This document shows, one piece after another, positions 33,116-41,503 of a stretch of DNA of 64,000 nt. How positions within the stretch are numbered: position 1 is the stretch's first letter; the number at the start of each line of letters is the position of its first letter. The DNA comes from Amycolatopsis eburnea (lineage in GTDB: Bacteria; Actinomycetota; Actinomycetes; Mycobacteriales; Pseudonocardiaceae): contig NZ_RSEC01000061.1 in NCBI RefSeq assembly GCF_003937945.1, positions 186,001 through 250,000 of the forward strand, written 5' to 3'. Below the pieces are notes generated by a model. That model searched no databases, was not told the origin of the DNA, and saw only the letters and a list, made by a program, of their open reading frames with translations. Both the position numbers and the translations under genes were made by a program.

Positions 33116-34845
33116 GCCGCCTCCTGTTCGGTGAGCTGGGACAGCACGATCTCCCGGTAGGTTTCGTTGCCGTCCATGAGTTCGTGGTGGGTGCCGGTGC
33201 CGACGACGCGGCCTTCGTCGAGGACGATGATCCGGTCGGCGTTGCGGATCGTGCTGACCCGCTGCGCGACGATGACCACCGTGGCGTCGGCCGTTTCGGA
33301 CACCAGCGCGCGGCGCAGGGCCGCGTCCGTCGCGTAGTCGAGCGCGGAGAACGAGTCGTCGAACAGGTAGATCTCCGGCTTGTGCACCAGCATCCGCGCG
33401 ATCGCGAGCCGCTGGCGCTGCCCGCCCGAGACGTTCGTGCCGCCCTGGGCGATCGGCGCGTCGAGACCCTCCGGCATCGCTTCGACGAAGTCCTTGCCTT
33501 GCGCCACTTCGAGCGCGTGCCACAGCTCTTCGTCGGTGGCGTCCGGGTTGCCGTAGCGCAGGTTGCTCGCCACCGTGCCGGCGAACAGGTACGGCTTCTG
33601 CGGCACCAGCCCGACCGCGCGGGCGAGCACCGCCGGGTCGAGGTCGCGGACGTCGACGCCGTCCACCTTGACCGTGCCGCGGGTGGCGTCCATCAGCCGG
33701 GGGATCAGGTTGAGCAGCGTGGTCTTGCCGGTACCGGTCGAGCCGATCACGGCGGTGGTCTCACCCGGCCGCCCGATCAGCGAAATGTCGCTCAGCACCG
33801 GCTTTTCCGCGCCGGGGTAGCGGAACTCGACGCCGGACAGCTCCAGGTGCCCGTGCACCGCGCCGGGCCGGATCGGCGACACCGGCGGGCGGACGCTCGA
33901 CTCGGTGTCGAGCACCTCGCTGATCCGCTCGGCGCTGACCTCGGCGCGCGGCACCATCATGAACATGAACGTGGCCATCATGACGGCCATCAGGATCTGC
34001 AGCAGGTAGGACAGGAACGCGGTCATCGCGCCGATCTGCATGCTGCCGGAGTCGATCCGCTGCCCGCCGAACCACAGCACCGCGACGCTGGAGGCGTTCA
34101 TCACCAGCATGACGATCGGGAACATCAGCGCCATCAGCTTGCCGACCCGCAGCGACACGGTGAGCAGCTGGTCGTTGGCGACGTCGAAGCGCTCCCGTTC
34201 GTGCTTGTCGCGGACGAACGCGCGGATGACGCGGATGCCCATGATCTGCTCGCGCAGGATCTGGTTGATCCGGTCGATGCGCTCCTGCATCAGCCGGAAC
34301 GCCGGGCGCATCTTGGCGATGATCGTGCCGACCGCGACCGCCAGCACCGGCACGATGACCAGCAGCAGCGACGACAGCGGCACGTCGAGGTTCAGCGCGA
34401 GGATGATGCCGCCGACGCACATGATCGGCGCCGACACCATGAGCGTCAGTGTCATCAGCACCAGCATCTGGATCTGCTGGACGTCGTTGGTGGTGCGGGT
34501 GATCAGCGACGGCGTGCCGAACTGGCCGACTTCGCGGGCGGAGAAGTCCTGCACGCGGTGGAAGACGCCGGCGCGGATGTCGCGGCCGATCGCCATCGCG
34601 GTGCGGGCGCCGAAGTAGACCGCGCCGATCGACGCGGCGATCTGCGCGAGCGTGATGACGAGCATCATCGCGCCGACGCGCAGGATGTAGTCCATGTCGC
34701 CCTTGATCAGGCCGTTGTCGACGATGTCGGCGTTCAGCGTCGGCAGGTAGAGCATCGCGATCGTCTGCACGAGCTGGAGCGCGACGATCACCCACAACGT
34801 GCTCCGGTACGGGCGCAGGTGGCTGCGCAGGAGCTTGACTAGCAC
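33112..34845 (-). CDS. ABC exporter subunit, fused membrane and ATPase domains (first gene)
   Basis: A 577-residue half-exporter with six helices (STLWVIVALQLVQTIAMLYL first) and an ATPase with Walker A GSTGTGKTTL, signature NVSGGQRQRLAIAR and Walker B EIYLFDDSFSALD. After Walker B the usual catalytic Glu is Asp/Ser (FDDSFS), a pattern of degenerate sites in heterodimeric exporters where only one site hydrolyses ATP. The GTG start has GGGGGA six bases upstream and overlaps the TetR stop by seven bases, so all three genes form one operon. Confidence 0.92.
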   Translation of the reverse strand: MLVKLLRSHLRPYRSTLWVIVALQLVQTIAMLYLPTLNADIVDNGLIKGDMDYILRVGAMMLVITLAQIAASIGAVYFGARTAMAIGRDIRAGVFHRVQDFSAREVGQFGTPSLITRTTNDVQQIQMLVLMTLTLMVSAPIMCVGGIILALNLDVPLSSLLLVIVPVLAVAVGTIIAKMRPAFRLMQERIDRINQILREQIMGIRVIRAFVRDKHERERFDVANDQLLTVSLRVGKLMALMFPIVMLVMNASSVAVLWFGGQRIDSGSMQIGAMTAFLSYLLQILMAVMMATFMFMMVPRAEVSAERISEVLDTESSVRPPVSPIRPGAVHGHLELSGVEFRYPGAEKPVLSDISLIGRPGETTAVIGSTGTGKTTLLNLIPRLMDATRGTVKVDGVDVRDLDPAVLARAVGLVPQKPYLFAGTVASNLRYGNPDATDEELWHALEVAQGKDFVEAMPEGLDAPIAQGGTNVSGGQRQRLAIARMLVHKPEIYLFDDSFSALDYATDAALRRALVSETADATVVIVAQRVSTIRNADRIIVLDEGRVVGTGTHHELMDGNETYREIVLSQLTEQEAA

Positions 34846-35504
34846 AACGATTCCCCCAGTGGAGTGGTGGTCGGTTCGGGTTGCGGAGCAGTGGCGCCGG
34901 CCGTCAGGGTGGGCATCCCCGCGGAAAGCTCGTCGAGCAGCCGTTCCAGGATCGGGAGGAACGGTTCGCCTTCGGTCGTGAACCAGTTGGTGAAGGCCAC
35001 CCGGACAGCGCTTTCCACCGAGGCCGCCATCAGCCGGCACAACAGGTGGTCCACACCGCCCACCCGTTTCGCGATCGTTTCGGCCAGGACGCGCTCGACG
35101 GCCGCGTGGGCGTTCAGGAACTCCCCGCGCAGCATGAGCCGTCCCATCAGCTCACGGATACGCGCAACATACGCGCGATCGGGCTCGCCCTCACGCGAAT
35201 ATTGCTCGAGCACCGCGTGCTTGACCGAATCCCAGAGCGGCTCGTCGTCCGGCCGCGCGAGCAGGGCCTCGCGCATCCCCTCGTGCCGGTCGACGACGAC
35301 CGAGCAGACCGCCTGCTCCTTGCTGGAGAAGTAGTTGTTGAACGTGCGGGGTGACACGCCGACCTCGGTGGCGATGTCCTCGACCTTCACGTTCTCCAGC
35401 CCGCGGTCCAGCGTCAGCCGCAGTGCCGCCTGGGCGAGCGCCTTGCGTGCTTCGCGCTTCTTGCGCTCGCGCAGGGTCAGCTTGGGTGGGTCGTCCGGCG
35501 GCAT
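34839..35504 (-). CDS. TetR family transcriptional regulator
   Basis: A 221-residue TetR protein: N-terminal helix-turn-helix (GLENVKVEDIATEVGVSPRTFNNYFSSKEQA) and a C-terminal ligand domain ending in a disordered Pro/Thr tail. It is the first gene of the exporter operon and therefore the likely repressor of efflux, released by an exported compound. The ATG at 35504 has no Shine-Dalgarno, but a -10-like TACACT lies six bases upstream, so the message may be leaderless. Confidence 0.88.
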   Translation of the reverse strand: MPPDDPPKLTLRERKKREARKALAQAALRLTLDRGLENVKVEDIATEVGVSPRTFNNYFSSKEQAVCSVVVDRHEGMREALLARPDDEPLWDSVKHAVLEQYSREGEPDRAYVARIRELMGRLMLRGEFLNAHAAVERVLAETIAKRVGGVDHLLCRLMAASVESAVRVAFTNWFTTEGEPFLPILERLLDELSAGMPTLTAGATAPQPEPTTTPLGESLC

Positions 35505-35510
35505 GAACGG

Positions 35511-35540
35511 AGTGTAGCGAAAAACTTGCGTGCCCCGCAA
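35511..35540 (-). promoter_or_regulatory. Candidate promoter of tetR-ABC operon, leaderless
   Basis: On the minus strand TTGCGG (-35-like) and TACACT (-10-like) are separated by 18 bases. The -10 is followed by six bases and then the tetR ATG, so the transcript could start on the initiation codon. Confidence 0.5.
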
Positions 35541-35568
35541 AAAAGTGCGCGGCCCGCAAGTTGCGGGC
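35523..35568. promoter_or_regulatory. Candidate TetR operator (CCCGCAA repeats)
   Basis: GCCCGCAA-G-TTGCGGGC at 35552-35568 is a perfect 8-bp inverted repeat. A further CCCGCAA lies at 35534-35540, and AACTTGCG (35523-35530) is an exact reverse complement of CGCAAGTT (35555-35562). The cluster overlaps the proposed promoter and is the best place for TetR to bind. Confidence 0.6.
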
Positions 35569-35798
35569 TTGCCGTGTGCGCTCTGTTGCCGGGTGCAAGA
35601 TGCAAAAATGCACCGAATGGCCTAGCCGGCTGCGCTCACCAGCAGCGACGGGGCCGAAATCCGGTCACGTCGAGCGATCGCGCGGGGACCGGCTGTGGAC
35701 ATCCGACGAACCTTTCTGCTTGCATGTCCGGCATCGCCGCCCGGGGGTCGGCGCGATGCAGCCGTTGCCGAACCTGAGCAAGGAAGAAGTGGGACCAC

Positions 35799-37040
35799 AT
35801 GGCGAGCCGGGCCCGGGAACTCCTGGATCGATCACGCGTCCTGCTGGACCGCTCGCGGGTGGCCGCCGCGCAGTACCTCACCGCGCCGCCGAAGCACCCC
35901 GCGTCCGCGCCGCCGGCCGGCCCGGCGATCGCGGAGCTGTCGCGTCCCGAAGTGACGCCGGCGCCGCCGCCCGCGGACGAGGGCGTCCTGGCCGAGATCT
36001 GCGCCAGCGTGGCGCTGCGTGACCTCAACCTGCTCGACCAGCTGCTCGCGCGGCTCGAAGAGCTCGAAGCGGGGGAGGAGGACCACCACCGCCTCGCCGA
36101 GCTCTACCAGCTCGACCACCTCGCCACGCGGCTGCGGCGCAACGCCGAGAACCTGCGCGTGCTGGCCGGGCAGGACACCGCCGACGACGCCGCCCGCGCG
36201 ACCTCGGTGCTCGACCTGGTCCGCGCGGCGATGTCCTCGATCGACCACTACGCCCGGATCACCATCGGCCGGGTGGTGAACCTCGGCGTCGTCGGCTTCG
36301 CCGCCGAGGACCTGGGCCGGGTGCTCGCGGAACTGCTCGACAACGCCGCCAACCAGTCCTCGCCCAGCTCGCCGGTGCACGTCAGCGCGCACCTGACCGA
36401 GCAGGGCAGCGTGCTCGTCCGGATCGAAGACGAGGGCATCGGCATCCCCGCCGACCGCGTCGACGGCCTCAACCGGCGGCTGGCCGCGGGCGGCGACCTC
36501 GACGACGCCTCGGCGCGGCACATGGGCCTCGCCGTGGTCGCCCGCCTCGCCGCGCGCCACGACGTCAGCGTGCGCCTGGACCGGCGCAGCCCGCACGGCA
36601 CGGTCGCGACCGTCCTGCTGCCCACCGGCGTGGTCACCGAGCTGGCCGACAAGGCGTGGTCGGGCACCCGGACCGTGACGGTCGAACCGGCGAAGACCGG
36701 CGCCGAACCGGTGGCGGCGGGCGGGCTGCCGCGCCGCCGGCCGGGTGCGTTCCCGCGTGAGGAGCCCGCGCCGGTGCCGCGCAAGCCCACCCCCCGGCCC
36801 CGGCCGGTCGAGCGGGCCACCGGCGGCATGACGGCCAACGGCCTGCCGCGCCGCGTGCCCGGCAGCATCCGCGGCGCCGCCCCCGAACCACCACCGCCGC
36901 CGCCCCCGGCCGCGGAACCGGCCGTGAACGGGCACGAGAAGCTGCTCGCCGACCTCGGCGCGTTCGCCGACGGGGAGCGGGCCGCCCACGCCGAAAACCA
37001 CGCCCAGCAGGACGAAACGCCCGGAGGAACCACCCCGTGA
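35799..37040 (+). CDS. cvnA: Conservon CvnA-type ATP-binding protein without sensor domain
   Basis: A 413-residue protein. It has the CvnA helix LYQLDHLATRLRRNAENLRVLAG and a histidine-kinase-type ATPase: N box LAELLDNAANQSSP, G1 EDEGIGIP and G2 HMGLAVVARL. Streptomyces CvnA proteins usually carry membrane helices and an extracytoplasmic sensor before this; here there are only about 60 polar residues, so the protein is cytosolic. A Pro/Arg-rich disordered tail of about 130 residues contains two similar GLPRR-type elements. It is followed by cvnB with a GTGA overlap. Confidence 0.88.
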   Translation: MASRARELLDRSRVLLDRSRVAAAQYLTAPPKHPASAPPAGPAIAELSRPEVTPAPPPADEGVLAEICASVALRDLNLLDQLLARLEELEAGEEDHHRLAELYQLDHLATRLRRNAENLRVLAGQDTADDAARATSVLDLVRAAMSSIDHYARITIGRVVNLGVVGFAAEDLGRVLAELLDNAANQSSPSSPVHVSAHLTEQGSVLVRIEDEGIGIPADRVDGLNRRLAAGGDLDDASARHMGLAVVARLAARHDVSVRLDRRSPHGTVATVLLPTGVVTELADKAWSGTRTVTVEPAKTGAEPVAAGGLPRRRPGAFPREEPAPVPRKPTPRPRPVERATGGMTANGLPRRVPGSIRGAAPEPPPPPPPAAEPAVNGHEKLLADLGAFADGERAAHAENHAQQDETPGGTTP

Positions 37041-37474
37041 GCGCTCCCCACCCGGCTCCGGCGAACTTCGCCTGGCTGCTCGACGACTTCGTCCGGAAGG
37101 TGCACGGGGTCAGCCACGCGCTGATCATGAGCGTCGACGGCTTCCCGCTCACCGCGTCGGACTCGGTCGGCGAAGCGGAGGCCGAGCAGCTCGCCGCGAT
37201 CGCCAGCGGCCTGCTCTCGCTGGCGGGCAACAGCGCGGCGCTGTTCGGGAAGGGCGCCTGCGAGCAGATCATCATCCGGCTCACCCACGGCTACTTCCTG
37301 TTCATGGGCATCGGTTCCGGTGCCGGGCTCGCGGTGCTGACCTCGGGCGAGGCGGACATGAAGGTGGTCGCCTACGAGATGACCCAGTTCATCACCAACG
37401 CCGGCCACGCGCTCACCCCCGAGGTGCGCGCCGAACTGCGCCAGGTGCTCACCGCGCGCCGGCCGCGGGTGTGA
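37037..37474 (+). CDS. cvnB: Conservon CvnB, roadblock/LC7 protein
   Basis: A 145-residue roadblock/LC7 domain protein (FAWLLDDFVRKVHGVSHALIMSVDGFPLTAS, IIIRLTHGYFLFMGIGSGAGLAVL). In conservons CvnB is thought to act on the small GTPase CvnD, as a partner or GAP-like factor. The GTG overlaps the cvnA stop (GTGA) and its own stop overlaps the next start, so translation is coupled. Confidence 0.92.
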   Translation: MSAPHPAPANFAWLLDDFVRKVHGVSHALIMSVDGFPLTASDSVGEAEAEQLAAIASGLLSLAGNSAALFGKGACEQIIIRLTHGYFLFMGIGSGAGLAVLTSGEADMKVVAYEMTQFITNAGHALTPEVRAELRQVLTARRPRV

Positions 37475-37872
37475 TGGACGTGCCCGACACGGATGGGAAG
37501 ACCATGTCCGAGAAGGACACCGCCCTGCCGCGGCGCAGCCGCCGGATCCGGGCGTACGCGCTCACCGGCGGCCGCACCAGCACCCGCCACCAGCTGCTGG
37601 TGGAGACGCTGGTGTCGGTCCCGCAGTACGACCCGGCGCTGAGCGACACGCTCATGCCCGAGTCGCGCTCGCTCTACGAACGCGCCCGGGTGCGGTCCTC
37701 GATCGCCGAGCTGTCGGTCGGGCTGGACCTGCCGCTGGGCGTCGTGCGGGTGCTGATCGGCGACCTCGCGTCCCAGGGCGCGGTGTTCGTCCACCCCACC
37801 GCGCACGCCTACCACCACGACACCAACGTGCTCGAGAGGATCCTTGATGGGCTCAAGCGGCTCCCCGCCTGA
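37471..37872 (+). CDS. cvnC: Conservon CvnC, DUF742 protein
   Basis: A 133-residue DUF742 protein with the family markers RAYALTGGRT near the N-terminus and a winged-helix-like C-terminal part (SSIAELSVGLDLPLGVVRVLIGDLASQGAVFVH). The first in-frame GTG (37471) overlaps the cvnB stop by four bases; ATGs at 37474 and 37504 are possible alternatives. The 3' end overlaps cvnD by 26 bases. Confidence 0.88.
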   Translation: MMDVPDTDGKTMSEKDTALPRRSRRIRAYALTGGRTSTRHQLLVETLVSVPQYDPALSDTLMPESRSLYERARVRSSIAELSVGLDLPLGVVRVLIGDLASQGAVFVHPTAHAYHHDTNVLERILDGLKRLPA

Positions 37873-38467
37873 GGGCGATCTGCTGACGATCTCCGCGAAG
37901 ATCGTCGTCGCCGGGGGCTTCGGTGTCGGCAAGACCACGTTCGTCGGCGCGGTCTCGGAAGTGCCGCCGATGAGCAACGAAGCGTGGATGACCGAGGCCG
38001 GCGAAGGCGTCGACGAGATCCCGCCCGGCGGCAAGTCGACCACGACCGTGGCGATGGACTTCGGCCGGATCACGCTGCGGCCGGACCTGCTGCTGTACCT
38101 GTTCGGCACGCCGGGCCAGGCGCGGTTCTGGTTCCTCTGGGACGACCTGAGCCGTGGCGCGCTCGGCGCGGTCGTGCTGGTCGACACCAGCCGGATCGAC
38201 GAGTCGTTCGCGGCGATCAACTACTTCGAGAACGACTCGGAGCTGCCGTTCGTGGTGGCGGTCAACCAGTTCGAGGGCAAGCCGGTGCACGACCTCGAAG
38301 AGGTCCGCGACGCGCTGGCGCTCGACCCGGCCGTCCCGCTGGTCACCTGCGACGCGCGGGACCGCGCCTCGACGATCGCCACCCTGACCGAGCTGGTCAG
38401 CCACACGTTGTCGCTCGCCGTGCTGTCCGGGCCGCGTGAGCTGGCCGGCAGCGTCGCGCCCGCCTGA
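37847..38467 (+). CDS. cvnD: Conservon CvnD, small GTPase
   Basis: A 206-residue Ras-like GTPase of the bacterial CvnD/MglA-related group: G1 GGFGVGKTT, the switch region STTTVAMDFGRI, G3 LFGTPGQARF, G4-like VAVNQFEG, and a TCDAR motif at the G5 position. The G4 motif reads NQFE instead of NKxD, as in other CvnD proteins. GAGAGGA precedes the ATG at 37847 by six bases. Confidence 0.92.
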   Translation: MGSSGSPPEGDLLTISAKIVVAGGFGVGKTTFVGAVSEVPPMSNEAWMTEAGEGVDEIPPGGKSTTTVAMDFGRITLRPDLLLYLFGTPGQARFWFLWDDLSRGALGAVVLVDTSRIDESFAAINYFENDSELPFVVAVNQFEGKPVHDLEEVRDALALDPAVPLVTCDARDRASTIATLTELVSHTLSLAVLSGPRELAGSVAPA

Positions 38468-38487
38468 ACCGAGGAGAGAAGAGCTTC

Positions 38488-39714
38488 ATGCGCAGAGTCC
38501 TGATCGTGGGCGCCGGCCAGTCCGGGCTGCAGCTGGCCCTCGGGCTGCTGGCGAAGGACTACGACGTCACGGTGATGTCCGCGCGGACGCCGGAGGAGAT
38601 CCGGAACGGGCGCGTGATGTCGACCCAGTGCATGTTCAACGACGCGCTGCAGCACGAGCGCGACCTCGGGCTGAACCAGTGGGAGGACGAGACCGTCCGG
38701 GTCGAGGGCCTCGGCGTGTCGGTGGCCGGGCCGGACGGCGGCCGCGCGCTGGACTGGTTCGCCGAGCTCGACCACTACGCGCAGTCGGTCGACCAGCGCG
38801 TGAAGATGGCGGGCTGGCTGGAGCTGTTCGAGGACCGCGGCGGCAAGCTGGTCATCCACGGCGTGATGACGTCCGAGCTGGACGCGCTGTCCCGGCTGTA
38901 CGACCTGGTGATCATCTCGGCCGGCAAGGGCGAGCTGGTCCAGTTGTTCGACCGCGTGCCCGAGCGGTCGCCGTTCACGAAGCCGATGCGCGCGCTGTCC
39001 CTGGTCTACGCCCACGGCGTGCGGCCGCGGCCGGAGCACCCGGACAAGATGGCCGTGCGGTTCAACATCGTGCCCGGCGTCGGCGAGCTGTTCATGATCC
39101 CGGCGTACACGCTGAGCGGGAACTGCGACATCCTCTTCTTCGAGGGGATCCCCGGCGGCCCGCTGGACTGCTTCGACGACCACCCGGCCGCGGCGGAGCA
39201 CTTCACCCGCCTGCTGGACCTGATGCGCCGGTTCGTGCCGTGGGAGTACGAGCGCTGCCGCGACGCGGAGCTCACCGACGGGAAGGCCGCGCTGGCCGGC
39301 GGGTACACGCCCGTCGTGCGCAACCCGGTCGGCACCCTGCCCGGCGGGGCGAAGGTGCTGGGCATGGCCGACGTCGTCGTGGCGAACGACCCGATCACCG
39401 GGCAGGGTTCCAACAACGCGAGCCACTGCGCGGCGACCTACCTGAGCGCGATCCTCGAGCGCGGCGCCCGGCCGTTCGACGCCGCGTGGATGGACGCCAC
39501 GTTCGAGCGCTACTGGGAGTACGCCAAGCACGTCACCGAATGGACGAACGCGCTGCTCCTGCCGCCGCCCCCGCACGTGCTCCAGATCCTCGGGGTGGCG
39601 GGCCAGAACCCGGCCGTGGCCCGGCGGTTCGCCAACGGGTTCACCGACCCGACCGACTTCCAGCACTGGTTCCTGGACCCGGCCAAGTGGGAGAAGTACC
39701 TGGCAGAGGTCTAG
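38488..39714 (+). CDS. StyA/indole monooxygenase-like flavoprotein linked to a conservon
   Basis: A 408-residue FAD-dependent monooxygenase of the styrene/indole monooxygenase (StyA) type: N-terminal Rossmann motif VLIVGAGQSGLQLALGLL, TQCMFNDALQHERDLGLNQW, and the C-terminal FAD motif VVVANDPITGQGSNNASHCA. Such enzymes epoxidise aromatic alkenes or indole using FADH2 from a separate reductase; no reductase gene is adjacent. The gene begins 20 bp after cvnD with GAGGAGAGAAG upstream and is probably the last gene of the conservon operon, where Streptomyces conservons sometimes carry a cytochrome P450. Confidence 0.88.
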   Translation: MRRVLIVGAGQSGLQLALGLLAKDYDVTVMSARTPEEIRNGRVMSTQCMFNDALQHERDLGLNQWEDETVRVEGLGVSVAGPDGGRALDWFAELDHYAQSVDQRVKMAGWLELFEDRGGKLVIHGVMTSELDALSRLYDLVIISAGKGELVQLFDRVPERSPFTKPMRALSLVYAHGVRPRPEHPDKMAVRFNIVPGVGELFMIPAYTLSGNCDILFFEGIPGGPLDCFDDHPAAAEHFTRLLDLMRRFVPWEYERCRDAELTDGKAALAGGYTPVVRNPVGTLPGGAKVLGMADVVVANDPITGQGSNNASHCAATYLSAILERGARPFDAAWMDATFERYWEYAKHVTEWTNALLLPPPPHVLQILGVAGQNPAVARRFANGFTDPTDFQHWFLDPAKWEKYLAEV

Positions 39715-39788
39715 ATCGGACTGTCGCCGGGGGACGATTCGGGCTACGGTGGTCACGTAGCGTGAAGGCGACCCCGGAGGTACGTGGC

Positions 39789-40670
39789 ATGCGGGCGATG
39801 TGGAAGGGCTCGGTGTCGTTCGGGCTGGTCAGCATCCCGATCCAGCTCTACGCGGCCACCGAGAACAAGAACGTCTCCCTGCGCCAGGTGCACGAGGCCG
39901 ACGGCGGCCGCATCCAGTACAAGCGGTTCTGCACGATCGACGGCGCCGAGGTCCCGTACCCGGAGATCGCCAAGGGCTACGAGCTGCCCGACGGCGAGAT
40001 GGTCGTCATCACCGACGCCGAGATGGCCGAGCTGCCGCTGCCCACGCAGCGCACGATCGACGTGCTCGAGTTCGTGCCGCTGGAGTCGATCGACCCGATC
40101 CAGTACGACCGGACGTACTACCTGGAGCCGCAGAAGAACGCGGTGAAGCCGTACGTCGTGCTGCGGGACGCGCTGCACAAGTCGAGCCAGGTGGCCATCG
40201 CCAAGGTCGCGGTGCGGCAGCGGGAGAGCATGGCGGTGCTGCGGGTGCACGCCGACGTGCTGGTGATGACGACGATGCTGTGGCCGGACGAGGTCCGCGA
40301 GCCCGACTTCCCGTTCCTGCGCGACGACCCGCCGCAGATCCGCCCGCAGGAGCTGTCGATGGCGGGCTCGCTGATCGACTCGCTGGCCGAGCCGGTGTTC
40401 GAGCCGGAGAAGTACCACGACCACTACCGCGAGGCCCTCGAGGAGATGATCGAGGCCAAGGTCGCGGGGGAGGAGACGACCAAGCCCGCGGCGGTCACCG
40501 CCAAGGCCGACGTCGTCGACCTGATGGCGGCGCTGCAGGCCAGCGTCGACGCGGCGAAGAAGTCGCGTGCGTCCACTTCGGAGGCGTCCGCTTCGGACGC
40601 GTCCGATGAGGACGCCAAGCCGGCGAAGAAGAAGGCGGCGCCGCGGAAGCGGGCGCCGAAGTCCGCCTGA
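39789..40670 (+). CDS. ku: Non-homologous end-joining protein Ku
   Basis: A 293-residue bacterial Ku. The signature start MRAMWKGSVSFGLVSIPI and the YDRTYYLEPQK, HADVLVMTTMLWPDE and EKYHDHYREALEEMI segments are diagnostic. It forms the ring dimer that binds broken DNA ends and recruits LigD. The C-terminal 40 residues are Lys/Ala/Ser-rich (KPAKKKAAPRKRAPKSA), a basic extension that promotes DNA sliding in actinobacterial Ku. The ATG has GGAGG eight bases upstream. Confidence 0.95.
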   Translation: MRAMWKGSVSFGLVSIPIQLYAATENKNVSLRQVHEADGGRIQYKRFCTIDGAEVPYPEIAKGYELPDGEMVVITDAEMAELPLPTQRTIDVLEFVPLESIDPIQYDRTYYLEPQKNAVKPYVVLRDALHKSSQVAIAKVAVRQRESMAVLRVHADVLVMTTMLWPDEVREPDFPFLRDDPPQIRPQELSMAGSLIDSLAEPVFEPEKYHDHYREALEEMIEAKVAGEETTKPAAVTAKADVVDLMAALQASVDAAKKSRASTSEASASDASDEDAKPAKKKAAPRKRAPKSA

Positions 40671-40744
40671 CCCCGGACGGGTGGTCCGGCCGACACGCCG
40701 CCGCGGTCCCGGGCCCGGCCGCTTCCCGGTGGTACCAAGGGGGC

Positions 40745-40951
40745 ATGGAGTGCGCTTCTTGTGACGCGCGGATCGACCACTGCCACGGCACGCTGGTGGT
40801 GCACCCGGAAGGCGGGTTCGCCGAGTGCACCGATCCGGCCTGTGTGGACGGCGACCGCGTACGGCACGCGTTGATCGTCGACTGCCCGGCCCTCGGTGGC
40901 TGCGGGTGTGCCGCCGCGCCGGAGAAATCGTTGCTGCGCCAGGCTTCCTGA
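40745..40951 (+). CDS. Small Cys-rich, probably zinc-binding protein
   Basis: A 68-residue protein with eight cysteines (positions 3, 6, 13, 28, 33, 47, 53 and 55) and several histidines, beginning CASCDARIDHCHG and ending GCGCAAAPEK. The spacing suggests one or two metal sites. I recognise it only as a conserved small protein of related actinomycetes, without known function. A strong hairpin follows. Confidence 0.7.
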   Translation: MECASCDARIDHCHGTLVVHPEGGFAECTDPACVDGDRVRHALIVDCPALGGCGCAAAPEKSLLRQAS

Positions 40952-40968
40952 GCCTCCCGCCAGGATCC

Positions 40969-41006
40969 GCGAAGGCCTTCCCGCCGCCCGGCGGGGAGGC
41001 CTTCGC
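40969..41006 (+). terminator. 17-bp hairpin terminator
   Basis: GCGAAGGCCTTCCCGCC (40969-40985) and GGCGGGGAGGCCTTCGC (40990-41006) pair over 17 positions with one G-U pair and a 4-base loop, 18 bp after the Cys-rich gene. No T tract. Confidence 0.7.
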
Positions 41007-41032
41007 GGCGTAAGGAAGGTGTCAGCGCGGTA

Positions 41033-41137
41033 ACACGATCGTGTATGCAGCCGTGTACACGGGCTTGGCGATGTGCTAACACTAACGGGGTCCTTCGGCT
41101 CTCCCTCCCCCTCGGAGCCGGAGGACCCTTTTATTTT
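41033..41137 (+). ncRNA. Candidate short stand-alone transcript or attenuator
   Basis: Between two terminator-like hairpins there is no gene. The stretch holds two perfect 12-bp palindromes, ACACGATCGTGT (41033-41044) and CCGTGTACACGG (41051-41062), then TGTACA and TAACAC spaced 17 bases apart as possible promoter hexamers, and ends in a canonical intrinsic terminator. Either a very short RNA or an upstream attenuator of cmtR would fit. The evidence is only structural. Confidence 0.3.
41088..41137 (+). terminator. Canonical intrinsic terminator with T tract
   Basis: GGGTCCTTCGGCTC (41088-41101) and GAGCCGGAGGACCC (41115-41128) form a 14-bp stem with one G-U pair, followed at once by TTTTATTTT. 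It lies 48 bp upstream of the cmtR ATG and 136 bp after the nearest upstream gene. Confidence 0.85.
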
Positions 41138-41185
41138 CCCGGTGTCCAGTGTGGATATGTCAGCCGTCGATGTACAGTTCATCGC

Positions 41186-41503
41186 ATGGTGACGTGTGAG
41201 ACGCGGGAAGCGGCCCTGGCCCGGATCGGGCGCGCCCTGTCCGACCCGACCCGCTGCCGGATCCTGACCGCGCTGCTCGACGGTCCCGCCTATCCCGGGA
41301 AGCTGGCCGCGGAACTGGGGCTGAGCCGGTCGAACGTCTCGAACCACCTGTCGTGCCTGCGCGGCTGCGGGCTCGTCGTGGCGGGCTACGAGGGGCGTCA
41401 GGTGCGCTACGAGATCGCCGACGCCCACCTGGCCCGCGCGCTGCGCGAACTCGTCCACGTCGTGCTGGCGGTCGAACCGCGGGCCGACTGCGAGCCGGCG
41501 TGA
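41186..41503 (+). CDS. cmtR: CmtR-like ArsR/SmtB cadmium/lead sensor
   Basis: A 105-residue winged-helix repressor very similar along its length to mycobacterial CmtR (TCETREAALARIGRALSDPT, SRSNVSNHLSCLRGCGLVV, GRQVRYEIADAHLARAL). The three Cd/Pb ligands of CmtR are kept at identical positions: Cys57 and Cys61 in the recognition helix and Cys102 near the C-terminus. It should repress its operon until Cd(II) or Pb(II) binds. The ATG at 41186 is homologous to the CmtR start. The stop overlaps the transporter start (GTGA). Confidence 0.92.
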   Translation: MVTCETREAALARIGRALSDPTRCRILTALLDGPAYPGKLAAELGLSRSNVSNHLSCLRGCGLVVAGYEGRQVRYEIADAHLARALRELVHVVLAVEPRADCEPA

